Below, in pieces: positions 7,175 to 14,917 of a DNA stretch of 17,755 bases (the first letter of the stretch is position 1; every line of letters starts with the position of its first letter). Made by a program: the position numbers and the translations under genes. This DNA is from an uncultured Gammaproteobacteria bacterium (GTDB lineage Bacteria; Pseudomonadota; Gammaproteobacteria; Rariloculales; Rariloculaceae), in contig CAMPKU010000067.1 in assembly GCA_946887385.1 (NCBI GenBank), forward strand, positions 1 to 17,755, in the 5' to 3' direction. Under the pieces are notes generated by a model that was not told the DNA's origin, did no database searches, and worked only from the letters and a program-made list of their open reading frames with translations.

Positions 7175-8248
7175 TCAATGCGCGGCGAGATGCCGCAAAA
7201 CCACGTCGGTAAAGGCGTGCGTGTGGAGCCAGTCGCGCGCCCCCGGGGCAGCGATGTCGCGCGTGCGAGCGCCCGAACGGATGGCTGCGGCCACGGCCGC
7301 TTCCACATCCTGCGCCGCCGCCTCGGCGCCGCAGCCGTGACGCAACAGCAGGGCCGCGCTCAAGATGGTGCCGCACGGATTCGCGACGCCTTGGCCGGCG
7401 ATGTCGGGCGCCGAACCATGAATCGGCTCGTAGAGCCCGGGGCCGGTACCGTCGCCCAACGAGGCGGAGGGCAGCAGCCCCATCGATCCCGCGAGCATCG
7501 ACGCTTCGTCGGTGAGAATGTCGCCGAACATGTTCTCGGTCACCATCACGTCGAAGTCCGCGGGGCGGCTCAAGAGGTGCATCGCGGCCGCGTCGACGAG
7601 GAGATGCTCGACTTCGAGCTCCGGGAACTCCATGCGGAACACTCGCGTGGCTACGTCGCGCCAGAGCCGCGACGTGTCGAGCACGTTGGCCTTGTCGACC
7701 GAAGTGACCTTCTTGCGTCGCGCCATCGCGAGCGTACCGGCCACTCGGCAAACGCGTTCGATTTCGCTTGCGCTGTACTCGCAGGTATCGAATGCACTGT
7801 CGGCAGAACGCGCACGCTTGCCGAAGTAGATGCCGCCGGTCAGCTCGCGGATCACGAGAATGTCCACGCCTTTCAGCTTTTCGGGCTTCAACGGCGAAGC
7901 GTTGACGAGGTCCGGCATCGTGGCCACGGGGCGCAGGTTCGCGAACAGCCCGAGCGCCTTGCGAATCGCGAGCAAACCTTGCTCGGGCCGATGCGGCACG
8001 GCGATGTCGGCCCACTTCGGCCCTCCCACGGCGCCGAGCAGGATACCCACCGACGCCTTGCACGCGGCAACCGTGGCATCGGGCAGCGGCGAGCCGGCGG
8101 CATCGTAGGCCGCGCCCCCGATCAGCGCGTGCTCGAACTGAAGTGCGAGCGAGTGCTTGGCGGATACCGCTTCGAGAACGCGCTCGGCCTCGGCCGTAAC
8201 TTCGGGGCCGACGCCGTCGCCGGGTAGCACCACGATATGCCGGCTCAT
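7175..8248 (-). CDS. leuB: 3-isopropylmalate dehydrogenase LeuB
   Basis: LeuB oxidatively decarboxylates 3-isopropylmalate with NAD, giving the precursor of 2-oxoisocaproate in leucine synthesis. The 357-residue product shows the beta-decarboxylating dehydrogenase hallmarks: [13 protein letters not shown] at the N-terminus, the IPM-specific ELTGGIYFG loop, the metal-binding signature [23 protein letters not shown], and the NAD-site [18 protein letters not shown] 8248 overlaps the leuD stop as ATGA, so translation is probably coupled. It is the last gene of the ilv-leu half; only about 10 bases separate its stop from the his promoter and no terminator is visible. Confidence 0.97.
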   Translation of the reverse strand: MSRHIVVLPGDGVGPEVTAEAERVLEAVSAKHSLALQFEHALIGGAAYDAAGSPLPDATVAACKASVGILLGAVGGPKWADIAVPHRPEQGLLAIRKALGLFANLRPVATMPDLVNASPLKPEKLKGVDILVIRELTGGIYFGKRARSADSAFDTCEYSASEIERVCRVAGTLAMARRKKVTSVDKANVLDTSRLWRDVATRVFRMEFPELEVEHLLVDAAAMHLLSRPADFDVMVTENMFGDILTDEASMLAGSMGLLPSASLGDGTGPGLYEPIHGSAPDIAGQGVANPCGTILSAALLLRHGCGAEAAAQDVEAAVAAAIRSGARTRDIAAPGARDWLHTHAFTDVVLRHLAAH

Positions 8249-8817
8249 GCCTGCGCTTGCTCGTAGCGGCGGATCGCGGCTTCCTGGTCGAGCAGGAAGC
8301 CGAGCTGGTCGACGCCATTCATGAGGCAATAGCGTGCAAAACGGTCGATCGGGAAGGCCACCTTCCTGCCGTCGATGTCGATAGTGGCCGACTCGAGGTC
8401 GATAAAAACTTCGGCAGAGGGATGATCGAGCAGCCAACGATGGCTCGCGGCATCCACGATGACGGGCACCAGACCGTTCTTCAGCGAGTTGCTGCGAAAT
8501 ATGTCGGCGATCTCGGTGCTCACCACGGCTCGGATGCCGAAGTCGAGCAGCGCCCATGGCGCGTGCTCGCGCGAGGAGCCGCAGCCGAAATTGTGACCGC
8601 CCACGAGCACGGCGGCACCGCGATTTTCAGGGCGATTCAGTGCGAACTCGGGCCGCTCGCGGCCGTCCTTGTCGTAACGCCACTCGGCGAACAGATGCTG
8701 GCCGAGACCTTCTTTCGTGGTCGTGGTGAGAAAGCGCGCCGGGATGATCTGATCGGTGTCGATGTCGTCGCCGGGCAGCACCACGGTGCGCGAACGAATC
8801 TGCTTCACGGGTTTCAT
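8245..8817 (-). CDS. leuD: 3-isopropylmalate dehydratase small subunit LeuD
   Basis: LeuD is the swivelling small subunit that pairs with LeuC to isomerise 2- to 3-isopropylmalate. The 190 residues carry the typical [15 protein letters not shown] start of the aconitase swivel domain, the substrate-binding loop [18 protein letters not shown] and the [14 protein letters not shown] segment. Length is slightly under the roughly 200 residues of enteric LeuD. ATG 8817 lies 3 bases after the leuC stop and the stop overlaps leuB, so the three subunit/enzyme genes are probably translationally coupled; no strong Shine-Dalgarno is visible. Confidence 0.97.
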   Translation of the reverse strand: MKPVKQIRSRTVVLPGDDIDTDQIIPARFLTTTTKEGLGQHLFAEWRYDKDGRERPEFALNRPENRGAAVLVGGHNFGCGSSREHAPWALLDFGIRAVVSTEIADIFRSNSLKNGLVPVIVDAASHRWLLDHPSAEVFIDLESATIDIDGRKVAFPIDRFARYCLMNGVDQLGFLLDQEAAIRRYEQAQA

Positions 8818-8820
8818 GCT

Positions 8821-10218
8821 CTAGCTCACGAGCTCGCGCGGATCGGCGATCACGCCTTTCACGGCGGCGGCCGCCGCCGTCAGCGGGCTCGCGAGCACCG
8901 TGCGTGCGCCGCTGCCTTGCCGGCCTTCGAAGTTGCGATTGCTGGTGCTCACCGACAACTTGCCGCTCGGCACGATGTCGCCGTTCATGCCGATGCACAT
9001 CGAGCAGCCGGCCTCGCGCCATTCGCCGCCCGCCGCTCGCACGACGTCGTCGAGGCCTTCTGCTTCGGCTTGGCGCTTGACGTCCGCCGAGCCCGGCACC
9101 ACAAGCAAGCGCACGCGCGCGTCGACGCGACGGCCGCGCAGGATGCGGGCGGCGTCGCGGATGTCGCTCAAGCGTCCATTCGTGCACGAGCCGATGAACA
9201 CAACGTCCACCGGGGTGCCCAGCAGCGGCTTGCCGGACTCGAGCTGCATGTACGCCAGCGCTTTACGGAACGCGGCGTCGTTACCTTCGGGCACCACCTC
9301 GTCGATTGGAATCACCATGCCGGGATTCGTGCCGAACGTGACCATGGGCTTCAGCTTCGCCACGTCGATGCTCACTTGCTGGTCGAACTTCGCGTCCGAA
9401 TCGCTCGGCAGGGCACGCCAGCGCTTCAACGCCGCGTCCCAGTCGGCGCCTTGCGGCGCGAGCGGCCGGCCGGCCATGTACTCGTACGTGGTGTCGTCGG
9501 GCGCCACCATGCCGGCGCGCGCCCCGGCTTCGATCGACATGTTGCAGATCGTCATGCGTTGCTCCATCGACAACGCACGAATCGCACTGCCGCGATACTC
9601 GATGACGTGGCCCGTGCCGCCGCCGACGCCGATGGTGCCGATGATGTTCAGGATCAAGTCCTTGGCTGTGACGTCGGACGGCAAGCGGCCGCTCACGTCG
9701 ATCGCAAGCGTCTTGGGTCTGCGCTGGAGCAGGCACTGCGTTGCAAGCACGTGCCCGACCTCCGTCGTGCCGATGCCGAAGGCGAGCGCACCGAACGCGC
9801 CGTGCGTGCTGGTGTGCGAGTCGCCGCAGACGATGGTCATGCCGGGCTGCGTGGCGCCGAGCTCGGGCCCTATCACGTGCACGATGCCGCGATCGCGGCT
9901 ACCGAAGCCGCGCAGCTCGATGCCGAACTCTTTGCAGTTCTTCTCCATTTGCCGCACTTGCCTGGCGGCGGAGGGCTCGCTGACGATCTCGAGATCTTTG
10001 AGCGTGTTGACCGGTACGGTGGGCGTCGAATGATCGAGCGTGGCAAGGCAACGATCCGTGCGGCGCACGGGCAGACCCTTCGCGCGCAAGAGATCGAACG
10101 CTTGCGGCGTGGTGACTTCATGCAGCAGGTGCAGGTCGATGTACAACACCGCCGGCGTGTCGTCCGTTTCGGGCGCGACGACGTGCGAGGCCCAGATTTT
10201 CTCGAATAACGACTGCAC
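8821..10218 (-). CDS. leuC: 3-isopropylmalate dehydratase large subunit LeuC
   Basis: LeuC is the [4Fe-4S] catalytic subunit of isopropylmalate isomerase. The cluster ligands are Cys345 (in [14 protein letters not shown]), Cys405 and Cys408 (in GCSMCIGMN), matching the E. coli pattern. [30 protein letters not shown] is split over its conserved region near residue 130-160. I start at GTG 10218 ([13 protein letters not shown]), giving 465 residues (E. coli 466); AGGGAG lies 7 bases upstream and overlaps the ilvE stop. The frame remains open another 600 bases into ilvE, which is spurious. The gap to ilvE is 11 bases. leuA, which normally accompanies leuCDB, is not in the window. Confidence 0.97.
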   Translation of the reverse strand: MQSLFEKIWASHVVAPETDDTPAVLYIDLHLLHEVTTPQAFDLLRAKGLPVRRTDRCLATLDHSTPTVPVNTLKDLEIVSEPSAARQVRQMEKNCKEFGIELRGFGSRDRGIVHVIGPELGATQPGMTIVCGDSHTSTHGAFGALAFGIGTTEVGHVLATQCLLQRRPKTLAIDVSGRLPSDVTAKDLILNIIGTIGVGGGTGHVIEYRGSAIRALSMEQRMTICNMSIEAGARAGMVAPDDTTYEYMAGRPLAPQGADWDAALKRWRALPSDSDAKFDQQVSIDVAKLKPMVTFGTNPGMVIPIDEVVPEGNDAAFRKALAYMQLESGKPLLGTPVDVVFIGSCTNGRLSDIRDAARILRGRRVDARVRLLVVPGSADVKRQAEAEGLDDVVRAAGGEWREAGCSMCIGMNGDIVPSGKLSVSTSNRNFEGRQGSGARTVLASPLTAAAAAVKGVIADPRELVS

Positions 10219-10229
10219 GGCGCGGCTCC

Positions 10230-11195
10230 CTAGACGGCCACCGGGCGCGTGCGGCCGGTCTTTTGATCCGTGATCGGCTCGAGCCAACCCCAGCGGTCTG
10301 CCGTCGTGCCGTCGAAGAGGCCGAAGAAGAGCTTTTGCAGCCGCTCCGTGATCGGGCCCCGCTTGCCTTCGCCGACGGGAATCTTGTCGACCGAGCGCAC
10401 CGGCGTGATCTCGGCCGCCGTGCCCGTCAAGAACACCTCGTCGGCGATGTAGAGCAGCTCGCGCGGGATGTTCTGCTCGAGCACCGTGAGACCCGCCGAC
10501 TCGGCGAGCTGCATGACGGTGTTGCGCGTGATGCCCGCCAAGATCGACGAAGCCACGGGCGGCGTGTAGAGCTTGCCGTCTTGGATCAGAAACAGGTTCT
10601 CGCCGGCGCCTTCGCTGACGAAGCCCGCCGTGTTCAAGGCAAGACCCTCGGTAAAGCCTAGGCGCCGCGCCTCGAGTGTCACGAGCGCGCTCGACAAATA
10701 ATTGCCGCCGGCTTTCGCGAGGGCCGGCACCGTGTTCGGCGCCACGCGCTGCCAGGACGAGACGCAAACGTCCACGCCTTGCTCCAAGCCGCCTTCGCCG
10801 AGATAGGAACCCCATTCCCAGGCGGCGACCGAGACGTTGGCGGCCTGCTCGATGTTGCCGGCCACGCCCATTTCGCCGTAACCGCGAAAGGCGATCGGCC
10901 GAATGTACGCACCGTTCAGCAGGCCGTTCTCACGCACCACGTCGCGGCACGCGTCGACGAGCACTTCGAGCGAGAACGGAATCTTGATGCGGTAGATCTT
11001 GGCCGAACGGTAAAGGCGCCGAACGTGATCCGTGAGCCGAAACCCGGCTGCGCCGCTCGGCGTCTTGTAAACGCGAATGCCCTCGAATACCGACGAGCCG
11101 TAGTGCAGGGCATGGCTCAGCACGTGCACCGTGGCTTCGTGCCACGGCACCAGCTTCCCTTCGTGCCAAATGTACTTGCTCGCCTTCAAGGGCAT
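10230..11195 (-). CDS. ilvE: Branched-chain amino-acid aminotransferase IlvE
   Basis: IlvE transfers amino groups between glutamate and the oxo acids of leucine, isoleucine and valine, the final step of all three pathways. It is a PLP fold type IV (class IV) enzyme of 321 residues, near the family norm of about 310. [14 protein letters not shown] near residue 28 and the lysine Lys161 in [12 protein letters not shown] are diagnostic for the IlvE branch rather than D-amino-acid transaminase or Pab[13 protein letters not shown] and [15 protein letters not shown] complete the PLP site. ATG 11195 has GGGAG 8 bases upstream. It lies 42 bases after ilvC and before leuC, consistent with a shared branched-chain transcript. 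Confidence 0.96.
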   Translation of the reverse strand: MPLKASKYIWHEGKLVPWHEATVHVLSHALHYGSSVFEGIRVYKTPSGAAGFRLTDHVRRLYRSAKIYRIKIPFSLEVLVDACRDVVRENGLLNGAYIRPIAFRGYGEMGVAGNIEQAANVSVAAWEWGSYLGEGGLEQGVDVCVSSWQRVAPNTVPALAKAGGNYLSSALVTLEARRLGFTEGLALNTAGFVSEGAGENLFLIQDGKLYTPPVASSILAGITRNTVMQLAESAGLTVLEQNIPRELLYIADEVFLTGTAAEITPVRSVDKIPVGEGKRGPITERLQKLFFGLFDGTTADRWGWLEPITDQKTGRTRPVAV

Positions 11196-11237
11196 GATCT
11201 TCGCTCCCGGCTTTTCGTCGACACTCGAACTAAGCGC

Positions 11238-12224
11238 TCATTCTTGCAGCCAGCTCATGCGGCCGCGCAGCTCTTTGCCTACTTTCTCGATGCCCTGGTC
11301 GAGATCCTCTTGCATCAAGCGCTTGTAGTTCTTCTGCCCCGTGCGGTTCTCTTCGATCCATTGCTTCGCGAAGGTGCCGTCCTGAACCTCTTTGAGCACC
11401 TGCTTCATGTTCTCACGCACGTGCGCGTCGATGATCCGCGGGCCGCGCGTGAGGTCGCCGTACTTGGCCGTGTCGCTGACGAACTGATGCATCTTCTTCA
11501 AGCCGCCTTCGTGCAGCAGATCCACGATGAGCTTCATTTCGTGCATGCACTCGAAGTACGCCACCTCGGGTTGATAGCCGGCTTCCACGAGCGTCTGGAA
11601 GCCGCGCACGATGAGCTCCGTGGCGCCGCCGCAGAGCACGGCTTGCTCGCCGAACAGGTCCGTTTCGGTTTCCTCGGCGAACGTGGTGGCGAGCACGCCG
11701 CCGCGCGTGCCGCCGATGCCGTGCGCGTAGGCGAGAGCGCGCGCTTGCGCCGTGCCGCTCGCATCCTGAGCAACGGCCATCAAGCACGGAACACCGCGGC
11801 CCTGTTCGTACTGGCGGCGCACCAAGTCGCCGGGGCCTTTCGGGGCAATGAGAATGACGTCGAGATCTGCGCGCGGTTGCACGAGCTTGTAGTGAATGTT
11901 GAAGCCGTGCGCAAACAAGAGCGTGGCGCCGTTCTTCAGGCTCGGCTCGATGTCCTTGTAAAGCTGTGCTTGAGCGAGGTCCGGGGCCAGAAATGCGACC
12001 AGGCCTGCGTTCTTGGCCGCTTCCACGGGCGCCTTGACGGTGAATCCGTCGCGCTGTGCCTTCGGCGTGGTGTTGCCGTCGGGTCGCACGCCGATCACCA
12101 CGTCGTACCCGGAGTCGCGCAGGTTCATCGCATGCGCGCGTCCTTGGCTACCGTACCCGAGGACCGCAATTTTCTCGCCGCGCAGCGCGTTCGCATCGGC
12201 ATCCGCTTCGGTGAATAACTTCAT
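11238..12224 (-). CDS. ilvC: Ketol-acid reductoisomerase IlvC (class I)
   Basis: IlvC catalyses Mg-dependent alkyl migration and NAD(P)H reduction of acetohydroxy acids in isoleucine/valine synthesis. At 328 residues it is the short class I form. The N-terminal Rossmann domain has [13 protein letters not shown] (about 20-32). The knotted C-terminal domain has the Mg ligands Asp189 and Glu193 (TETDLFGEQ), Glu225 and Glu229 (FECMHEM), plus Ser250. His106 is in the conserved AHGFNIHY. The cofactor loop [12 protein letters not shown] after strand 2 has an Arg and two Thr but I cannot decide NADPH versus NADH from it. ATG 12224 has GGAGAG 5 bases upstream. It is the first gene of the cluster, behind a promoter and attenuator-like leader. 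Confidence 0.97.
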   Translation of the reverse strand: MKLFTEADADANALRGEKIAVLGYGSQGRAHAMNLRDSGYDVVIGVRPDGNTTPKAQRDGFTVKAPVEAAKNAGLVAFLAPDLAQAQLYKDIEPSLKNGATLLFAHGFNIHYKLVQPRADLDVILIAPKGPGDLVRRQYEQGRGVPCLMAVAQDASGTAQARALAYAHGIGGTRGGVLATTFAEETETDLFGEQAVLCGGATELIVRGFQTLVEAGYQPEVAYFECMHEMKLIVDLLHEGGLKKMHQFVSDTAKYGDLTRGPRIIDAHVRENMKQVLKEVQDGTFAKQWIEENRTGQKNYKRLMQEDLDQGIEKVGKELRGRMSWLQE

Positions 12225-12258
12225 CGCATCTCTCCAAAATCAACACACTCTGCGCCGG

Positions 12259-12295
12259 AAAAAAAAACCCCGCAGGCCTTTCGGGTGCGGGGTTT
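12259..12295 (-). terminator. Intrinsic terminator in the ilvC leader (attenuator)
   Basis: On the minus strand the 5' arm AAACCCCGCA (12295-12286) pairs perfectly with TGCGGGGTTT (12274-12265) across an 11-base loop, and the T-run spans 12267-12259 (nine T). It ends about 35 bases before the ilvC ATG and about 105 bases after the predicted transcription start, so it can only act as a leader attenuator. GGTGCGGG (12334-12327) is perfectly complementary to CCCGCACC (12291-12284), which spans the 5' arm and loop, and would be a competing antiterminator helix. Confidence 0.85.
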
Positions 12296-12314
12296 ATCCA
12301 ATGAGTTTTCGTCG

Positions 12315-12380
12315 TCAGCCCGAACGCCCGCACCTATCGCGACGGAAGTCTACCGAAAGGGCGTGGCGCTGGGTTTTCAT
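12315..12380 (-). other. Possible ilvC leader ORF (21 codons)
   Basis: An ORF begins at ATG 12380 (MKTQRHALSV...) and stops at TGA 12317-12315, about 20 bases before the attenuator hairpin. Its last codons cover the antiterminator arm, the position expected of an attenuation leader peptide. Against this, it has only one Leu, one Val and no Ile (five Arg instead), and only a weak GAG precedes the ATG. The frame continues upstream to an ATG at 12410, but that overlaps the -10 box. Whether it is translated cannot be told from sequence. Confidence 0.3.
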
Positions 12381-12408
12381 CTCAGTCTGAATGAAGAATC
12401 GAGGGCGC

Positions 12409-12438
12409 ATGATCCCGGAAAACCCTAAAGCGTGTCAA
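12409..12438 (-). promoter_or_regulatory. Promoter of ilvC-ilvE-leuCDB
   Basis: A consensus -35 TTGACA (12438-12433) is followed after 18 bases by GATCAT (12414-12409), a 4/6 match to the -10 consensus. Transcription would start near 12402, leaving a leader of about 180 bases that contains the attenuator. The -35 lies at the centre of a perfect inverted repeat. Confidence 0.6.
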
Positions 12439-12447
12439 CGCTTTAGG
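12424..12447. repeat. 24-bp inverted repeat centred on the ilvC -35 box
   Basis: The arms CCTAAAGCGT (12424-12433) and ACGCTTTAGG (12438-12447) are perfect 10-bp inverses separated by GTCA. The ilvC -35 hexamer lies at its centre. It looks like an operator for a dimeric regulator. On the minus strand the hairpin is followed by GTTTTCC, so a weak terminator against antisense read-through from etfBA is an alternative. Confidence 0.75.
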
Positions 12448-12568
12448 CCTTGTGGGGCCTGTTCTGCCCGCGTGCCGCGGGTCTCGTCGGCTCGAGGTGG
12501 CCGTGGGCGCCTGACGCCGCGGCCGAGGGAGCGCGTGGCGCTCGGCTACGTCGGCCTCGCACCCGACC

Positions 12569-12574
12569 TATAAT
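12569..12574 (+). promoter_or_regulatory. -10 box of the peroxiredoxin gene
   Basis: A perfect TATAAT lies 69 bases before the peroxiredoxin ATG, predicting a start near 12581. No convincing -35 is present at 16-18 bases. The context CTATAATACCG resembles the extended -10 motif seen at the etfB and sulfurtransferase promoters. Confidence 0.55.
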
Positions 12575-12643
12575 ACCGGCCCGCCTCGGCGGCCGTGCGG
12601 CGCCGGCGCATTCATCCATCGTCTTTGTTAAGGAGCGAGCGAC

Positions 12644-13126
12644 ATGACCATCAAAGTCGGCGACAAGATGCCGAAAGGGCAGTTCACGCGAATGGGAGCC
12701 AACGGCCCCGAGCCGCTTTCGACCGACGATCTCTTCGCGGGCAAGAAGGTGGTGTTGTTCTCGGTTCCGGGCGCGTTCACGCCCACGTGCTCTGCGAAGC
12801 ACCTGCCGGGCTTCGTCAACAACGCCGAGCAGCTCAAAGCGAAAGGTGTCGACACGATTGCCTGCATGGCCGTCAACGACGTGTTCGTGATGAAGGCCTG
12901 GGGCGAAGCCAGCAAGTGCGCCGGCAAAGTCGAGATGCTCGCGGACGGCAACGGCGAGTACGCGCGCGCTCTCGGCCTCGAGCTCGACGCCAGCAAATTC
13001 GGAATGGGCACGCGCAGCAAGCGCTTCTCCATGATCGTGGATGACGGCGTGGTCACGAGTTTGAATGTGGAGCCGCCGGGCGAGTTCGGCATCAGCTCCG
13101 CCGAGAGCGCCCTGAAGCAACTCTAG
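12644..13126 (+). CDS. Peroxiredoxin of the Prx5 family
   Basis: This thiol peroxidase reduces peroxides in the cytoplasm using thioredoxin or glutathione/glutaredoxin. The 160-residue thioredoxin-fold protein has the Prx5 signature VPGAFTPTCS with peroxidatic Cys49, plus the conserved CMAVNDVFVMKAW segment. Two more cysteines, Cys74 and Cys92, are present. There is no resolving cysteine near the C-terminus of the kind found in mammalian PRDX5 and no fused glutaredoxin domain, so the reductant is uncertain. ATG 12644 has AAGGAG 8 bases upstream. It is a single-gene unit with its own promoter and converges on etfA, sharing the CTAG that holds both stop codons. Confidence 0.93.
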   Translation: MTIKVGDKMPKGQFTRMGANGPEPLSTDDLFAGKKVVLFSVPGAFTPTCSAKHLPGFVNNAEQLKAKGVDTIACMAVNDVFVMKAWGEASKCAGKVEMLADGNGEYARALGLELDASKFGMGTRSKRFSMIVDDGVVTSLNVEPPGEFGISSAESALKQL

Positions 13127-14088
13127 GCGCCGCGGGCGCCGCGCTCCGCTCGGAGCGCGGCGATGAGCTCAGGCACGGCTTGAAAGAGGTCGGCGACGAG
13201 GCCGAGGTCGGCAATCGCGAAGATCGGCGCGTGCGGATCTCGATTGATCGCGACGATCGTGCCGGCGTCCTTGATGCCGGTCACGTGCTGAAGGGCGCCG
13301 GAAATTCCGACGGCGACGTACAGCTCGGGCGCAATGATCTTGCCGGTCTGGCCCACCTGTAGATCGTTGCCCACGAACCCTAAGTCGACGGCCGCGCGCG
13401 ACCCGCCGAGCGCCGCGCCGAGCACGTCGGCCAGCTCGGCGAGGAGCCGGAACGCTTCCTCCGTGCCGACCGCCCGCCCGCCGGCAACGACGCGCGCCGC
13501 CGTCGCGAGATCCGGCCGCGAGCTGCCGCCGGCGCGGCGCTCGAGCAGCCGCGTGTGACTCGGCAGCGCAACGTCGAGAGTAAGCGTGCGCACCGAGGCG
13601 GGCGGGCCGGCCCCGGCGGCGGTATAGGAGGCGAGGCGCACCGTCGCCACGACAGGCCGCCGCGGATCGGCGGCCACGGTGACGACGGCGCTGCCGGCAT
13701 GAATCGGCCGACGAAAGCGCTGCGGATCGACGACCGCGAGCACGTCGCTCAACTGGCCCACGCCGAGCAGCGCCGCCACGCGCGGCAACAAATCCTTACC
13801 GAACGTGGACGACGGCGCCAGCACGTGCGTGAAGCCCGCGCTCAACCTCGCCACTTGCGGCGCCGCTATCGCCGCGAGGCGCGCGGCATTGTACGGCGCA
13901 TCGACGAGCGCCACTTCGGTCACGCCCTCGAGCCGCGCCGCTTGCCCGGCGATCTCCGCACCGCCGTGCGCGAGCACCGCCACGACGATCTCGGCGGGGC
14001 GCAAGTCGAGCGCGCAGCGCACGCACTTCGCCGTGGCAATGTCGAGCGTTGCGCCGTCGTGCTCGGCAATGACGAGCGCGCGGCTCAT
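13123..14088 (-). CDS. etfA: Electron transfer flavoprotein alpha subunit
   Basis: EtfA carries the FAD of the heterodimeric electron carrier that passes electrons from acyl-CoA and related dehydrogenases to ETF-ubiquinone oxidoreductase. The C-terminal FAD domain (about residues 200-305) is textbook: SRAAVDLGFVGNDLQVGQTG, PELYVAVGISGALQH and INRDPHAPIFAIADLGLVADLF. The N-terminal domain is the usual Ala/Val-rich nucleotide-binding-like fold with LAPSSTFGKDLLPRVAALLG. From ATG 14088 the product is 321 residues, near the usual 310-315; the open frame extends further upstream into etfB and is ignored. It overlaps etfB as ATGA and has no Shine-Dalgarno of its own, pointing to translational coupling. 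No dehydrogenase or ETF-QO gene lies nearby. Confidence 0.96.
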   Translation of the reverse strand: MSRALVIAEHDGATLDIATAKCVRCALDLRPAEIVVAVLAHGGAEIAGQAARLEGVTEVALVDAPYNAARLAAIAAPQVARLSAGFTHVLAPSSTFGKDLLPRVAALLGVGQLSDVLAVVDPQRFRRPIHAGSAVVTVAADPRRPVVATVRLASYTAAGAGPPASVRTLTLDVALPSHTRLLERRAGGSSRPDLATAARVVAGGRAVGTEEAFRLLAELADVLGAALGGSRAAVDLGFVGNDLQVGQTGKIIAPELYVAVGISGALQHVTGIKDAGTIVAINRDPHAPIFAIADLGLVADLFQAVPELIAALRAERGARGA

Positions 14089-14837
14089 GGCAACGCGCCG
14101 CGGGCGCGGAGCGCCGCGACCAGCTCCGCCACGCTCGTCGCCCGCACGCAAACGCCGCGGCCGGGCGGAGCCGCAAAACTTTCGACGACGAATTGCCGTT
14201 CGGCGTTCACGCCGAGCTCCGCGAGAGACATCACGGCCAGCGGCTTGCGCTTTGCGTTCAGGATTCCGGGCAGTGTCGAGTGGCGCGGCTGATTGAGCCG
14301 CAAACTTACCGTCACGACGGCGGGCAGATCGATCTCGACGGTCTCCACACCTGCGTCGATCTCTCGGCTCACCGTCGCGACCGCCCCGCGAACCTCGAGC
14401 CGCGCGGCGAACGTCGCTTGGGGCCGGTCCCATAGGGCAGCCAACATGGGGCCCGTTTGCCCGTGATCGTCGTCAACGGCTTGCTTGCCGAGCAGCACGA
14501 GCTGGGGCTGCTCGCGCAGCGCCACGGCGTGCAACGCGCGCGCGACGGTCAGCGGCTCGAGCTCGGCCGGCGCGTCGACGCGCAGCGCACGATCGGCCCC
14601 CATCGCCAAACCCATGCGCAGCTGCTGCTCGCTGGCGGCGGGACCGATCGTCACGAGCAGCACTTCGCCGAATGCGCCCGCGTCCTTGAGCTCGAGCGCC
14701 GCTTCGATCGCGTTCTCGTCGAACGGATTGATGGTCCACTTTTGGCCCTCGGTCACCATGCCGGAGCCGTCGGGCTTGACCTGTAAGCGCGCGTTGTAAT
14801 CGACGACGCGCTTGATGCCGACGATCACGCTGTGCAA
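14085..14837 (-). CDS. etfB: Electron transfer flavoprotein beta subunit, TTG start
   Basis: EtfB is the AMP-binding partner of EtfA. The 250 residues follow the bacterial family closely: GIKRVVDYNARLQVK at the N-terminus, NPFDENAIEAALELKDAG (about 37-54), MGADRALRVD, LLGKQAVDDDHGQTG (about 115-129), PQATFAARLE and the beta-subunit signature around residues 178-200 (LRLNQPRHSTLPGILNAKRKPL, given in part). The start is TTG at 14837, with GGAGG 9 bases upstream; the next in-frame candidate, GTG three codons later, would be too far from it. The gene is first in an etfBA operon and its promoter faces the divergent sulfurtransferase gene. Confidence 0.96.
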   Translation of the reverse strand: MHSVIVGIKRVVDYNARLQVKPDGSGMVTEGQKWTINPFDENAIEAALELKDAGAFGEVLLVTIGPAASEQQLRMGLAMGADRALRVDAPAELEPLTVARALHAVALREQPQLVLLGKQAVDDDHGQTGPMLAALWDRPQATFAARLEVRGAVATVSREIDAGVETVEIDLPAVVTVSLRLNQPRHSTLPGILNAKRKPLAVMSLAELGVNAERQFVVESFAAPPGRGVCVRATSVAELVAALRARGALP

Positions 14838-14871
14838 GTGAGCTAACCTCCGGGCGAGATTCGCGCCGGCG

Positions 14872-14877
14872 ATTCTA
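14872..14877 (-). promoter_or_regulatory. -10 box of etfBA
   Basis: TAGAAT on the minus strand, in the context GCTAGAATCGC, is a 5/6 match placed 34 bases before the etfB start. No good -35 is visible at the usual spacing. The extended context matches that of the divergent sulfurtransferase promoter. Confidence 0.5.
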
Positions 14878-14905
14878 GCAATGCGCCGGACGGGCAGAGG
14901 CCCGC

Positions 14906-14911
14906 TAAAAT
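14906..14911 (+). promoter_or_regulatory. -10 box of the sulfurtransferase gene, probably leaderless
   Basis: TAAAAT, in the context GCTAAAATGGC, is a 5/6 match. It ends 6 bases before the GTG start codon, so transcription is predicted to begin at or next to the start codon itself. No Shine-Dalgarno lies at a usable distance (the nearest, AGAGG, is about 17 bases away), consistent with a leaderless mRNA. Confidence 0.5.
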
Positions 14912-14917
14912 GGCGCC

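Larger units (their letters stand above)
12225..12643. other. Intergenic control region between ilvC (-) and the peroxiredoxin gene (+)
   Basis: This is the only gene-free stretch over 300 bases. Its left half, read on the minus strand, holds the ilvC -35/-10, a 24-bp inverted repeat around the -35, a short possible leader ORF and an intrinsic terminator about 35 bases before the ilvC start. Its right part, read on the plus strand, holds a consensus TATAAT and the ribosome-binding site of the peroxiredoxin gene. Between about 12450 and 12560 I see only G+C-rich sequence with small palindromes and nothing I can assign. Confidence 0.8.

Noticed and set aside
8257..10209. 650-codon plus-strand open frame opposite leuC and leuD
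   Set aside because: It is antisense to two clear genes, Ala/Arg/His/Val-rich with no recognisable domain, and typical of open antisense frames in high-GC DNA.
10219..10815. N-terminal extension of LeuC (about 199 extra residues), suggesting a fusion
   Set aside because: It is an out-of-frame reading of ilvE; GTG 10218 with AGGGAG gives the standard 465 residues.
10779..12218. 479-codon plus-strand open frame opposite ilvC and ilvE
   Set aside because: Its composition is that of a shadow frame and it mirrors the codon pattern of ilvC/ilvE; no motif or ribosome-binding site supports it.
12148..12333. 61-codon minus-strand frame running from the leader through the attenuator into ilvC
   Set aside because: It reads straight through the terminator hairpin and overlaps ilvC out of frame, with no ribosome-binding site.
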